Assembly: GCA_963719135.1 (NCBI GenBank)
Contig: CAVRAZ010000001.1
Location: 868,001 to 932,000, forward strand
DNA: 64,000 bases
Direction of reading: 5' to 3'
Source of the DNA: CAVRAZ01 sp963719135
GTDB taxonomy: Bacteria > Pseudomonadota > Gammaproteobacteria > DSM-19610
The notes below the pieces were generated by a model, which was given only the letters and a program-made list of their open reading frames with translations, was not told the DNA's origin and searched no databases. The translations under genes were made by a program, and so were the position numbers. Below, piece after piece: positions 17,913 through 28,630 of the stretch. Numbering within the stretch: the first letter of the stretch is position 1; each line of letters begins with the position of its first letter.

Positions 17913-18392
17913 TTACTTGGTCGGTTTCTTCGGCTTCGTCGGCGCTGCTTTGGGCGGCACTTCGGCCGGAACGGCGGCAGGCGCTTTGGCCGCCGGCGCA
18001 TCCGCTGCAGGCGCTTCGGGAACGTCGGCGGCCGGCGCGTTGTCGCCCGGCGCACCCGCCGCGGGCGCTTCGGGCATATCGCCCGGCGGCAGGTCGGTCG
18101 CCGGTTTGGCAGGTTCCGCCGGCGCGACCTGCTCGGTGACGCTGACGGCGTCGCCGCCGCGCTTGAGCACCAGCGGCGACGACAGCAGAACGCTGTTGGC
18201 GAAGAACAGCGCGGCCAGGATGGCGGTGGCCCGGCTGAGGAATGACCCGGAGCCGCGCGCGCCGAACACCGTGCCGGACGCGCCGCTGCCGAAGGCAGCA
18301 CCCATGTCGGCGCCCTTGCCCTGTTGCAGAAGCACCAGGCCGATCACCGCAAAACCAAGCAGAACCTGTACCGCCAGTAATACCGAAAACAT
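17913..18392 (-). CDS. secG: Preprotein translocase subunit SecG with long Ala/Pro tail
   Basis: A 159-residue inner-membrane subunit of SecYEG. The first 80 residues are canonical: helix 1 (VLLAVQVLLGFAVIGLVLLQQGKGADMG), the cytoplasmic loop with AFGSGASGTVFG, and helix 2 (RATAILAALFFANSVLLS). The remaining 75 or so residues are an Ala/Pro/Lys-rich low-complexity tail with repeats of PEAPAA(D/G)AP, longer than the tail of E. coli SecG (110 residues in total). It follows tpiA by 44 bases and precedes tRNA-Leu. Confidence 0.95.
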   Translation of the reverse strand: MFSVLLAVQVLLGFAVIGLVLLQQGKGADMGAAFGSGASGTVFGARGSGSFLSRATAILAALFFANSVLLSSPLVLKRGGDAVSVTEQVAPAEPAKPATDLPPGDMPEAPAAGAPGDNAPAADVPEAPAADAPAAKAPAAVPAEVPPKAAPTKPKKPTK

Positions 18393-18436
18393 GTTGTCGC
18401 CCCGGGCGCGTCGTTGCAGCTACGCCCTAATGTCCT

Positions 18437-19189
18437 TCAACCCCCGGCCTTGCATATGGCCAGGAACTCGTCCGCCTTCAGCGATGCGCCGCCGATCAGG
18501 CCGCCGTCGATGTCCGGCATCGCAAACAACTCGGCCGCATTCGAACCCTTGACGCTGCCGCCGTACAGAATCTGAACCTTGTCGGCCACGCCGGCGTCGC
18601 GCTGCGCGATCTCGTCGCGAATGAATGCGTGCACGTCCTGCGCCTGCTGCGGCGTCGCCGTCTTGCCGGTGCCGATCGCCCAGACCGGCTCGTAGGCGAT
18701 GACCGCGTCGTTCAGCGCGGCGACGCCTTCGAGGTCGATCACGGCCCCCAACTGGCGCGCGACCACCTGCTCGGTGATGCCCTGTTCGCGTTCCGCGAGC
18801 AGTTCGCCCACGCACAGAATCGGGGTCAGCCCCTGCCTGCGCGCCGCGGCGAATTTGCGCGCGGTGAACTGATCGTCCTCGGCGTAAAGGCTGCGGCGTT
18901 CGGAGTGGCCGACGATGGCGTAGGTGCAGCCGAACTCGCGCAGCATGGCGCCCGCGACTTCGCCGGTAAAGGCGCCGGAGTCCTGATCGCTGACGTCCTG
19001 ACTGCCCCATAGGACCGGCGTGCCCCGGAGCAGTTCCGCGACATAGGGGATGTAGATGAAGGGCGGACAGACCGCCGCCTGAGTCTGTTTGAGATCGCCG
19101 GCACCGGCTTTGACGCCCGCGATCAGTTGTCCGATGCTGCCAAGGGAACCGTTGAGTTTCCAGTTACCCGCCACCAGTGTCCGCCGCAT
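18437..19189 (-). CDS. tpiA: Triosephosphate isomerase
   Basis: A 250-residue TIM-barrel enzyme that interconverts dihydroxyacetone phosphate and glyceraldehyde 3-phosphate. Catalytic Lys11 lies in GNWKLNG, the electrophilic His in YAIVGHSERR, the base Glu in AYEPVWAIGTGKTA (loop 6 follows), and the phosphate loop is ILYGGSVKGSNA. Full length, with start ATG at 19189. It is transcribed with secG 44 bases downstream, a common gammaproteobacterial pairing. Confidence 0.97.
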   Translation of the reverse strand: MRRTLVAGNWKLNGSLGSIGQLIAGVKAGAGDLKQTQAAVCPPFIYIPYVAELLRGTPVLWGSQDVSDQDSGAFTGEVAGAMLREFGCTYAIVGHSERRSLYAEDDQFTARKFAAARRQGLTPILCVGELLAEREQGITEQVVARQLGAVIDLEGVAALNDAVIAYEPVWAIGTGKTATPQQAQDVHAFIRDEIAQRDAGVADKVQILYGGSVKGSNAAELFAMPDIDGGLIGGASLKADEFLAICKAGG

Positions 19190-19264
19190 GCCGTCCTCCC
19201 ATAAACCCCTGAAAACAGCCGCGTAGCGTAGCGGTCCGGGGCCGAAAAATCAAATTTGCGCGGG

Positions 19265-19879
19265 TCAGGGCGCGGCCGCCCCGCCGGCACAGGAATCCTC
19301 GATCGGGATGACCAGGACGCCGTCGCGATACACCGGGGCCGGACGCGGCCGGCTGCGCGCGATCAGTCCCGACTGGCCGTGATAGACGCGGTATTCGAGG
19401 CCCGGGTCGATGTCGAGGTAGACCGAGCTGCCGAACTGCGTGTCGACCGGCGACAAGCGGCCGATGTACCGTGCCGTCAGCGCCGCCAGGTCCGGCAGTC
19501 CCTCGGGCTCCAGGTCAATCGCGCTGCGCGGCTGCGCCAGCTCCTGGGCGGCGGATCGGTAGCGTCCGCCGAGCCGCTCCAGCCGGTAACGCGCGTCGAA
19601 GCCCAGCAGGTTGGCCCACGACTTCCACTTCAGAAACGCCGCATCGACGCGCCACTGGTCGCCGTTGAGTTGCCGCACCAGCGGTTCGCAGCGGCCTGCG
19701 GCGTAGAAATTGACGCGGTAGACCTGCGGCGCGACGTAGTCGAAGATCAGACGCGCGACCGGTTTTTCCAGCGTCAGCCGGTGCCAGGTGTAGAATGTCG
19801 AAGCGGTCATCAGCACCAAGGCGGCGAAAACGCCCAGCACGCCGAACAACAGGATGCGCCGGACCGGTCTCAGGCGCAC
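19265..19879 (-). CDS. Membrane-anchored protein of unknown function
   Basis: A 204-residue protein with a basic N-terminus and one membrane helix (ILLFGVLGVFAALVLMTASTFYTW), leaving about 170 residues outside. The external part has several Arg, Tyr and Trp and no recognised motif; two Cys (CEP near 64 and DSCAGG at the end) could form a disulfide. The start overlaps the glmM stop by 10 bases, so translation is probably coupled. I do not recognise a family. Confidence 0.75.
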   Translation of the reverse strand: MRLRPVRRILLFGVLGVFAALVLMTASTFYTWHRLTLEKPVARLIFDYVAPQVYRVNFYAAGRCEPLVRQLNGDQWRVDAAFLKWKSWANLLGFDARYRLERLGGRYRSAAQELAQPRSAIDLEPEGLPDLAALTARYIGRLSPVDTQFGSSVYLDIDPGLEYRVYHGQSGLIARSRPRPAPVYRDGVLVIPIEDSCAGGAAAP

Positions 19880-21210
19880 GCCAGGCGCACCACCGATGCG
19901 AGGGCGTCGACCTGCTCGATGACCAGCGCGTCGTCTTCGCCTTCGACCATGACGCGGATCAGCGGTTCGGTGCCGGACGGCCGCAACAGCACGCGGCCGC
20001 GCCCGTTCAAGCGCGCCTCGGCCGCACGCACGGCGGCCTGCACGGGCACGCTGGTCGCCGGATCGAAGTTCCGCGCGACCGGCACGTTGACCATGTGCTG
20101 CGGATACTTGCGCATGCCGGCGCCGAGTTCGCTCAACGATCGGCCGTTCTGCACCAGCGGTATCAGAACCTGCAGCGCCGCCACGATGCCGTCACCGGTC
20201 GTGGTGCGGTCCAGGCAGATGATATGCCCCGACGACTCGCCGCCCAGCATGCCGCCGGCAGCCAGCAGTTTTTCCATGACGTAGCGGTCGCCGACGGCCG
20301 CGCGCTCGAAGTCGATGCCGTTGGCGGCGAGCGCATGCTCCAGGCCCAGGTTGCTCATCAGGGTGCCGACCACCGGCCCGTGCAGCCTGTTCCGCTCCTT
20401 GCGGTCGCGGGCGATGATGTAGAGCAGTTCGTCGCCGCCGACAATCTCGCCGTGCTCGTCGACCATGATCACGCGGTCACCGTCGCCGTCAAAGGCGATG
20501 CCCACGTCCGCGCCCTGATTGAGCACGGCCTGGCGTAGCAGCGCCGGCGACGTGGCGCCGCAGTCGCGGTTGATGTTGAGTCCGTTGGGGCTGACGCCGA
20601 TGCTGACCACGTCCGCGTCGAGTTCCTCGAACACGCTCGGCGCCACGTTATAGGTCGCGCCGTTGGCGCAGTCCAGTACGATCTTGAGCCCCTTGAGATT
20701 GAAGCCCGCCGGCGTCGTGCCCTTGCAGAATTCGATGTAGCGGCCGTGCGCGTCGTCGACGCGCTCCGCCTTGCCGAGTCTGTCGGGCGCAACCGTCCGC
20801 ATCGGCTTGTCGAGTTCGGCCTCGATCGCGCGCTCGATGGCATCGTCCAGCTTGGTCGCGGTGCTGGAAAAGAATTTGACGCCGTTGTCCTCGTGCGGAT
20901 TGTGCGAGGCACTGATGACAATGCCGGCGCAACAGTGCAGGGTGCGTGTGAGGTAGGCGATGCCCGGCGTCGGCATCGGTCCCAGCAGGCGGATGTCCAC
21001 GCCCGCCGCCGACAGCCCCGCTTCCAGCGCCGACTCGAACATGTAACCGGAAATGCGCGTGTCCTTGCCGATGACCACGCGCCGGTGGCCGCCGGCCTTG
21101 CCGAGCACGCGGCCGGTCGCCCAGCCGAGTTTCAGCATGAACTCGGCGTTGATCGGGTATTCGCCGACGCGGCCGCGGATACCGTCGGTGCCGAAAAGTT
21201 TTTTGGTCAT
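19870..21210 (-). CDS. glmM: Phosphoglucosamine mutase
   Basis: 446 residues from ATG 21210; the frame is open further upstream to 21342, but that extension crosses the REP-like repeat and is not part of the family. It interconverts glucosamine 6-phosphate and glucosamine 1-phosphate for UDP-GlcNAc synthesis. Phospho-Ser102 lies in ISASHNPHEDNG, the metal loop is DGDGDR, the sugar loop is GGESSGH, and the C-terminal phosphate loop is RPSGTEPLIRVMVEG. It follows folP by 71 bases, the usual folP-glmM-secG order. Confidence 0.96.
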   Translation of the reverse strand: MTKKLFGTDGIRGRVGEYPINAEFMLKLGWATGRVLGKAGGHRRVVIGKDTRISGYMFESALEAGLSAAGVDIRLLGPMPTPGIAYLTRTLHCCAGIVISASHNPHEDNGVKFFSSTATKLDDAIERAIEAELDKPMRTVAPDRLGKAERVDDAHGRYIEFCKGTTPAGFNLKGLKIVLDCANGATYNVAPSVFEELDADVVSIGVSPNGLNINRDCGATSPALLRQAVLNQGADVGIAFDGDGDRVIMVDEHGEIVGGDELLYIIARDRKERNRLHGPVVGTLMSNLGLEHALAANGIDFERAAVGDRYVMEKLLAAGGMLGGESSGHIICLDRTTTGDGIVAALQVLIPLVQNGRSLSELGAGMRKYPQHMVNVPVARNFDPATSVPVQAAVRAAEARLNGRGRVLLRPSGTEPLIRVMVEGEDDALVIEQVDALASVVRLACA

Positions 21211-21281
21211 TGAGCGCTTACCTCTACCAAGGACTCTCTGATCGAGTCGCCACTCCGGCGACAGACAGCATCCGGAGCACT

Positions 21282-22184
21282 TCAAATCGATGGATCCCGG
21301 CCTTCGCCGGGATGACGGGTCGTGGCCAGACCGAAGCGCCACTGACCCGATGCCTGCACGGCAGCGAACAGACGCAGCGCCTGCCGCGTTTCGGCGACAT
21401 CATGCGCGCGCACCAGGCGCGCGCCGCGCTCGACCGCCATCAGCGCCAGCGCCACGCTCGGCACCAGCCGCTCTTCCACGTCCAGATCGAGCAGCGCGCC
21501 GATCATGGATTTGCGCGACAGACCGACCAGCACCGGACAACCCAGTGTAGCCAGCTCCGGCAACCGGGCCAGCAGACGCAGATTATGCTCGACGCGCTTG
21601 CCGAAGCCAAAGCCGGGATCGATCAGCAGCCGCTCGCGCGGGATGCCGGCGGCGCGGCAGGCGTCGATGCGCGCGGCCAGAAACGCCGTGACCGCGGCGA
21701 CAACGTCGCCGTCGTAGTGCGGCGCCTGCTGCATGGTCGCCGGTTCGCCCTGCATGTGCATCAGACAGACCGGCACGCCCAGCGCGACGGCGGCGTCGAG
21801 CGCGCCGGGTTCACGCAGCGCGCCAACGTCGTTGATCAGCCCTGCACCCGCGCGGACCGCGGCGCGCATCACGCCGGGCTTGCGGGTGTCGATCGACAGG
21901 GGCACCGGCAGCTCGCCGGCCACCAGGCGCTCGATCACGGGTACGACGCGGTCGATTTCCTCGGCTTCGGACAGGGTCCGCGCGCCGGGGCGGGTCGACT
22001 CGCCGCCGACGTCGACGACGGCCGCGCCCGCCTCCACCATCTTCCAGGCCTGTTCGCAGGCACGCGTGGGCGCGAGAAAACGGCCGCCGTCGGAAAACGA
22101 GTCGGGCGTGACGTTGAGTACGCCCATGACCTGGGGTGTCGAGAGATCGAGCGGCTTGCCGCCGCAGTCGAACACGAGGTTCAT
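21282..22184 (-). CDS. folP: Dihydropteroate synthase
   Basis: 300 residues from ATG 22184, chosen because the upstream extension to 22283 is repeat-derived and family members start just before MGVLNVTPDSFSDGG. It condenses para-aminobenzoate with dihydropterin pyrophosphate in folate synthesis. Visible motifs: MGVLNVTPDSFSDGG, DVGGESTRPGA, SIDTRKPGVM, LMHMQGEP, LLIDPGFGFGK and GLSRKSMIG. The last 11 residues come from a REP-like repeat that has invaded the 3' end, without harm to the fold. Precedes glmM. Confidence 0.95.
   Translation of the reverse strand: MNLVFDCGGKPLDLSTPQVMGVLNVTPDSFSDGGRFLAPTRACEQAWKMVEAGAAVVDVGGESTRPGARTLSEAEEIDRVVPVIERLVAGELPVPLSIDTRKPGVMRAAVRAGAGLINDVGALREPGALDAAVALGVPVCLMHMQGEPATMQQAPHYDGDVVAAVTAFLAARIDACRAAGIPRERLLIDPGFGFGKRVEHNLRLLARLPELATLGCPVLVGLSRKSMIGALLDLDVEERLVPSVALALMAVERGARLVRAHDVAETRQALRLFAAVQASGQWRFGLATTRHPGEGRDPSI
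21291..21317. repeat. REP-like palindrome (half copy, copy 2)
   Basis: A single arm of the repeat seen at 6725-6793, TGGATCCCGGCCTTCGCCGG followed by GATGACG. It lies inside the last codons of folP, so the protein ends in repeat-encoded residues (RHPGEGRDPSI). Confidence 0.85.
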
Positions 22185-22277
22185 TGAACGCAGGGAAAGA
22201 CGGAACGGGTTCCCGGCAAGCTTCCGTACTGAAACATCACGCCGGCAACAGCCGGCGCAAAACGGATCAAGATGTCC

Positions 22278-22346
22278 CGTCATTCCGGCGAAGGCCGGAA
22301 TCCAGGGTTCGCACCTGCCTGGATTCCGGCCTTCGCCGGAATGACG
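22278..22346. repeat. REP-like inverted repeat (copy 3)
   Basis: Two almost perfect inverted arms, CGTCATTCCGGCGAAGGCCG and its complement ending GGAATGACG, around a 14-base spacer. It lies in the ftsH-folP gap and could form a long hairpin in the transcript. Confidence 0.9.
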
Positions 22347-22388
22347 AATCGGAAATCGCTGACCGGTAGAGCGACCTGCCCGGTCACG

Positions 22389-24308
<1,920 letters not shown>

Positions 24309-24413
24309 ATCGTTCAAGTCAAACCACCTCAATTTGCGCGGCCCGTTGCCAAAGATCGGCAACCCACCGCCCTGGAAGGCTTTTCGGCCGGCCCTCCTCC
24401 CACTGAAACCTTA

Positions 24414-25034
24414 CTACACCTTAGACCCTCTCGCCAGCGCATAAACCTCACGACTGCGTGGCCTGGAGGCCTTGGGCTTTCGGACCACCACCGTCCGGTA
24501 ACGTTCGCGCAGCGTCCTGACCAGCGGATCGAACCCCTCGCCCTGGAAAAGCTTGACGACCAATGCGCCGTCGGGTTTCAACACCCAGCCGGCGAAGTCG
24601 ATCGCCAGCTCGGCGAGATACATGGCTTTGGGTTGATCGACCGCGCCGACGCCACTCACGTTGGGGGCGATATCCGAAATCACAAGGTCGACAGGACGCC
24701 CGTTCAGCGCGTCGAGCAGCGCCTGCATGACCCCATCGTCGCGAAAATCGCCCGGGATGAAGGTGACGCCGGGCAAAGGGTCCATGGGCAGAATATCGAG
24801 CGCGAAGACGCGGCCGTCGGCGCCGAGGCGAGTCAGCGCATACTGGCTCCAGCCGCCGGGCGCCGCACCGAGATCCACTACCGTCATGCCGGCACCCATT
24901 ACCTTATACTTGGCCTGGATTTCATCGAGTTTGAAAACCGCGCGCGAGCGCCAGCCCTCGCGCTGGGCGCGCTTGACGTATTCGTCGCTGAAGTGTTCGT
25001 TCAGCCATCGCTGACTGCTCTTGCTGCGCGCCAT
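24414..25034 (-). CDS. rlmE: 23S rRNA (uridine-2'-O)-methyltransferase
   Basis: 206 residues from ATG 25034 (MARSKSSQRWLNEHF); the longer open frame overlaps yhbY on the other strand and is not real. An AdoMet-dependent FtsJ/RrmJ methyltransferase that modifies U2552 of 23S rRNA. Motif I is VVDLGAAPGGWSQYA; the catalytic Lys and Asp lie in RAVFKLDEI and VDLVISDIAPNVSG, and the late Lys is in GALVVKLFQGEG. It is divergent from yhbY with 126 bases between, the classic arrangement. Confidence 0.96.
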   Translation of the reverse strand: MARSKSSQRWLNEHFSDEYVKRAQREGWRSRAVFKLDEIQAKYKVMGAGMTVVDLGAAPGGWSQYALTRLGADGRVFALDILPMDPLPGVTFIPGDFRDDGVMQALLDALNGRPVDLVISDIAPNVSGVGAVDQPKAMYLAELAIDFAGWVLKPDGALVVKLFQGEGFDPLVRTLRERYRTVVVRKPKASRPRSREVYALARGSKV

Positions 25035-25160
25035 GGAATCCGCCGGTATACTCTGCCGCCCCTGCCCGGCCGCAATTGCCGCCGCACGGGGACACACGGC
25101 GGCCATTGTACCGCGACTGCCCTTCGACCGAAGCGGATCGCCCCCTGGGGCGCACACTGA

Positions 25161-25469
25161 ATGAAACTCACCGAACACCAGAAGAAGAGCCTGCGCGGCA
25201 TGGGTCACCGGCTCAAGCCGGTCGTCATCGTCGGCGCCGCCGGCGTCACCGACGCCCTGGTGGCCGAACTCTCGAGCGCGCTGGAACATCATGAGCTGAT
25301 GAAGGTGCGCGTCAACGCCGGCGATCGCGCCGCGCGCGACGAACTGCTGGACCGGTTGTGCCGCGATGCGGACGCGCACGTCATCCAGCGCGTCGGGCAC
25401 GTCGCACTGCTGCTGAAACTGCGCAAGAAGAAATCCCGTCTGGCCGGCGTCCTGTCCAATATACGCTAG
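25161..25469 (+). CDS. yhbY: YhbY/CRS1-type RNA-binding protein
   Basis: A 102-residue CRM-domain protein with the expected pattern: LRGMGHRLKPVVIVGAAGVT (GxxG-like loop), a central helix ending HHELMKVRVN, and a C-terminal IQRVGHVALLLKLRKKK. It associates with pre-50S particles in E. coli. Divergent from rlmE. Full length. Confidence 0.95.
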   Translation: MKLTEHQKKSLRGMGHRLKPVVIVGAAGVTDALVAELSSALEHHELMKVRVNAGDRAARDELLDRLCRDADAHVIQRVGHVALLLKLRKKKSRLAGVLSNIR

Positions 25470-25610
25470 CGTGGGATGCCGGCTGTCGCTGTTTAGCAAC
25501 GGCTCGCCGACCTTAATCCTGCGGCGATCCGGGGTCAAGGCTCCCGGAAGAGGCGACCGCATGTTATTATTAGATTTTAATAAACAACAACTCGGGGTCG
25601 GAGACCGGCC

Positions 25611-25954
25611 GTGACGTACAAAGTCCAGGCAATCCAAGGCATCGGCCCGACCTGTGCTGAAACGCTGACGCAGGCGGCTATCGAGACGACCGGGGACCTG
25701 CTCAACCTTTGTGGCAAAGCCGGGGGCAGCGAATACTCCGGACGGCCGGAAACCGCGCGCGTCGGCAGGTTACGGGCATTGCATCGCCGCCGCGCCGACG
25801 GTCCGCGGGCAAACTGCGCGAAATCATGAGCGCGAAGAAACTGACCCGCGCCGCCCCGGGCGTCGGCCGGTTGGAGAAATGGATTGGGCACTCAGGGGAT
25901 CTCGACCCGATGATCGGTCATCGATCCGACGCGTCAGTCCCCGATCGGGAATAG
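25611..25954 (+). pseudogene. DUF4332 helix-hairpin-helix protein, decayed
   Basis: The frame from GTG 25611 encodes the first helix-hairpin-helix of a DUF4332 protein (AIQGIGPTCAETLTQAAIETTGDLL). After LCGKAGG it jumps straight to SEYSGRPETARVG, which in intact members belongs to the second repeat, so about 30 residues appear deleted. The tail (KLREIMSAKKLTRAAPGVGRLEKWIGH) is in another frame after a shift near 25,810. Intact proteins have about 130 residues with two hairpins and may bind nucleic acid. This copy is probably non-functional. Confidence 0.65.
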
Positions 25955-26003
25955 TTCCGGATTTTCATTCACCAACGAACCTTCAGCTATGGGAGATACG
26001 ACA

Positions 26004-26294
26004 ATGCGTTTAGTACTCAGTTTGATTTTGGGCAGCCTTCTGGTTCTCGGCGGCTGCAGCAAGCAAAGCGACGAGCAAACCGAATCGACGACGGAAAAAG
26101 CCGGTTCGACGACCGAGCCCGGCGGCACGATGATGGATGACGCGAGCGAGTCGGCTTCGGAAGCCGCGACCTCCGCCAATCAAGCGGGTTCCGAGGCGAT
26201 GGGCGCAGTGAAGAAGGACATCAACCCGGACGAGTCGGATGCCGAAGGCGATGCCGCCAAGGGCGCCGGCGACGACATGAAAGACGAGAAATAG
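26004..26294 (+). CDS. Small acidic lipoprotein, unknown
   Basis: 96 residues from ATG 26004, chosen over 25989 because it starts the signal peptide directly and has GGGAGA upstream. The lipobox LVLGGC gives a lipidated Cys near position 17. The mature part is low-complexity and rich in Ser, Thr, Glu, Asp and Ala (short SESASEAATSA-like stretches), ending with many Asp/Lys residues, so it is probably disordered. No family is recognised. Confidence 0.75.
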   Translation: MRLVLSLILGSLLVLGGCSKQSDEQTESTTEKAGSTTEPGGTMMDDASESASEAATSANQAGSEAMGAVKKDINPDESDAEGDAAKGAGDDMKDEK

Positions 26295-26440
26295 CGATGC
26301 GTTGATCGCGCGCCGCTCCGGGCGCCGCGCAACCGGAACCCTGCGGGTCGAGAGGCAGGCTCTCCGGGGGAATCCGGCGGGCGCTGGAATAACGCGCGTC
26401 GTGTCGGTCGGGCTGTTCCTGAAAGTGCCGGGACGGAAGA

Positions 26441-26469
26441 ACGGGCAGTGGCGCGTCGCCGCTGCCCGT
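26441..26469. terminator. Bidirectional hairpin between convergent genes
   Basis: ACGGGCAG and CTGCCCGT pair around a 13-base loop, followed by CTTATTT on the plus strand. It lies between the lipoprotein (plus) and the HerA-like gene (minus), with no other gene between. Confidence 0.65.
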
Positions 26470-26486
26470 CTTATTTCGGCGCGGGA

Positions 26487-27965
26487 TCAGCGCCGCAGCA
26501 GGGAACCGAGTATGCCGCGCGCGATGCTGCGGCCGACCGAACTGCCCAGCGAGCGCACGACACTTTTCACCATCGCCTCCACGACACCCTGGCGGTTGGA
26601 ACCCGACTGCCGCGCGGCTTTCGCTTTTTCCTTATCACCGACCTCGCGCGCCTTTGCGTCGGCGTCCGCTTTGGCCTTTTCATCGGCGCGTTTTTGCAGC
26701 ACTTCTAGCGCCGACTCGCGATCGACCGGCTGGTCGTAGTGACCGGCAACGGGGCTCAGGCCGAGCACCGCCTGGCGTTCCTCCGGCGTGACCGGTCCGA
26801 TGCGCGACGCCGGCGGCCGGATCAGCGTGCGTTCGACCGGACTCGGCACACCCTCGCCGGTGAGCATGGACACCAGCGCCTCGCCGACGCCCAGTTCGGT
26901 GATGACCGTTTTAGTATCCAGTTTCTCGTTGCTGCGAAATGTCTCTGCCGCGGCGCGCACCGCTTTCTGGTCGCGCGGCGTGAACGCGCGCAGTGCGTGC
27001 TGCACCCGGTTGCCGAGCTGGCCGAGCACCACGTCCGGTACGTCCAGCGGATTCTGGGTGATGAAATAGACGCCCACGCCCTTGGAGCGGATCAAACGCA
27101 CGACCTGCTCGATCTTCTCCAGCAGCGCCTTGGGCGCTTCGTCGAACAGCAGGTGCGCCTCGTCGAAAAAGAACACCAGCTTCGGCTTGTCCGGGTCGCC
27201 GACTTCCGGCAGCTCCTCGAACAGCTCGGACAGCAGCCACAACAGGAACGTCGAATACAGCGCGGGCTGCTGCATCAACTGGTCGGCGGCCAGGATGTTG
27301 ACGAAGCCACGGCCGTCGTAGGTGCTGCGCAGCAGGTCCTTCAGGTCGAGCGCCGGCTCGCCCAGGAACATCCCGCCGCCCTGTTCCTCCAGCACCAGCA
27401 ACCGGCGCTGGATGGCGCCGACCGACGCGGCGGCGATGTTGCCGTATTCCAGCGACAGGTCTTTCGCGTTCTCGCCGGCGAACGCCAGCAGCGAGCGCAG
27501 GTCCTTCAGATCGAGCAGCAGCAGGCCCTGGTCGTCGGCGAACTTGAACGCCGCGTACAGCACGCCTTCCTGGGTTTCGTTCAACTCCATCAGGCGCGCC
27601 AGCAGCAGCGGCCCCATCTCGGAGATCGTCGTGCGCACGGGATGGCCCTGCCGCCCGTAGAGGTCCCAGAAAATCACCGGGCAGCCGCCGTAGGCATAGT
27701 CGGTCAGCCCGACCTGCTGCGCGCGCGCCTCGAGTTTCGGATTGGCCGCGCCGGCCTGGCTCAGTCCCGCCAGATCGCCCTTAACGTTGGCGAGAAACAC
27801 CGGGACGCCGCGCTGCGAAAACGCCTCGGCCAGCACCTGCAGCGTGACTGTCTTGCCGGTGCCGGTCGCGCCGGCGATCAGCCCGTGGCGGTTGGCGAAA
27901 CGCGGCGCCAGATAGACCGGCTGTTCGCCCAGCCCGAGAAATATGCCTTGATCTTCCGCACTCAC
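26487..27965 (-). CDS. HerA-like ATPase of the DUF853 (YjgR) family
   Basis: A 492-residue cytoplasmic P-loop ATPase. Walker A GATGTGKT is near 32-39, Walker B VFFFDEAHLLFDEAP is near 255-270, followed by sensor-like YFITQNPLDVPD and the arginine region LGNRVQHALRAFTPRDQKA. C-terminal: PVERTLIRPPASRIGP, then a charged Lys/Ala coiled coil and a basic tail. E. coli YjgR is the named relative; its role is unknown, although the HerA/FtsK fold suggests DNA or protein translocation. Length agrees with the family. Confidence 0.92.
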   Translation of the reverse strand: MSAEDQGIFLGLGEQPVYLAPRFANRHGLIAGATGTGKTVTLQVLAEAFSQRGVPVFLANVKGDLAGLSQAGAANPKLEARAQQVGLTDYAYGGCPVIFWDLYGRQGHPVRTTISEMGPLLLARLMELNETQEGVLYAAFKFADDQGLLLLDLKDLRSLLAFAGENAKDLSLEYGNIAAASVGAIQRRLLVLEEQGGGMFLGEPALDLKDLLRSTYDGRGFVNILAADQLMQQPALYSTFLLWLLSELFEELPEVGDPDKPKLVFFFDEAHLLFDEAPKALLEKIEQVVRLIRSKGVGVYFITQNPLDVPDVVLGQLGNRVQHALRAFTPRDQKAVRAAAETFRSNEKLDTKTVITELGVGEALVSMLTGEGVPSPVERTLIRPPASRIGPVTPEERQAVLGLSPVAGHYDQPVDRESALEVLQKRADEKAKADADAKAREVGDKEKAKAARQSGSNRQGVVEAMVKSVVRSLGSSVGRSIARGILGSLLRR

Positions 27966-28019
27966 CGACAGTCTACGCTCACAATGAATCCGCTCGCACA
28001 GGCCGCGCGGACGCCGCTT

Positions 28020-28220
28020 TCATTCGCCCGACTCTTTCTTCAGATACGCTTTCAGTTCCTGGTCGAGCGCGGCGTAACGCCGGCCCAGTTCCTTCACCGC
28101 TTCCAGCTCCAGCATCGACGCCGGCTGCCGGCTGCCGGCGATCTGTTTCTGGATCTTCTTCAGCCCGGCGATGATCGCGTCGATCTGTTCGCGCAGCTCG
28201 GCCTTGTGCGCGTTCGTCAT
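28020..28220 (-). CDS. Small charged coiled-coil protein, unknown
   Basis: 66 residues from ATG 28220 (MTNAHKAELREQID), preceded by GGAGCACC. Almost entirely helical by composition, with heptad-like spacing (ELREQIDAIIAGLKKIQKQI, LEAVKELGRRYAALDQELKAYL). It follows in the same direction upstream of the DUF853 ATPase with about 55 bases between, so the two may be co-transcribed. No known domain is recognised. Confidence 0.65.
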   Translation of the reverse strand: MTNAHKAELREQIDAIIAGLKKIQKQIAGSRQPASMLELEAVKELGRRYAALDQELKAYLKKESGE

Positions 28221-28435
28221 CGGTGCTCCAGCGCCTGGGTCCATCATGCCGGCGCTGCGGCCGCCATACGGCCGCCGACCCGCACGATGCCGTTGACCGC
28301 GGCCGGCCAATCGCCGATCGACACGGCGAGTATGAGCTTTATGGACGAATCCGGCATCCGACGCTGACCTCGTACTTGCGATAATCCTGTTGTTGCCAGG
28401 TGTGGTTTCAGCGCACCACCGATCCCGTGCCTAAG

Positions 28436-28503
28436 CGTCATGCCGGCGAAGGCCGGCATCCAGTGCATCGGGGCTACTGGATCCCGGCCTTCGCCAGGAT
28501 GAC
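28436..28503. repeat. REP-like inverted repeat (copy 4)
   Basis: Inverted arms CGTCATGCCGGCGAAGGCCG and GGATCCCGGCCTTCGCCAGG (ending ATGAC) around a short spacer. It belongs to the family of copies at 6725, 21291 and 22278. It occupies the gap between the small coiled-coil gene and the DUF3465 gene. Confidence 0.85.
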
Positions 28504-28630
28504 ATCTCGGTGCTCGAGCAGAGATTCCTTGCACCGAACGCCGCAAAGCATACCCGGAAGACGGGGGCGGAGTCGAATCGGCGCGGCCGGCCGGCTAGAA
28601 TACGGATCCCTCCGTGACCCGGCGCGACCG

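Noticed and set aside
25989..26003. An earlier ATG as the start of the small lipoprotein
   Set aside because: It would put MGDTT before the signal peptide; the GGGAGA ribosome site overlaps this ATG and fits the start at 26004.
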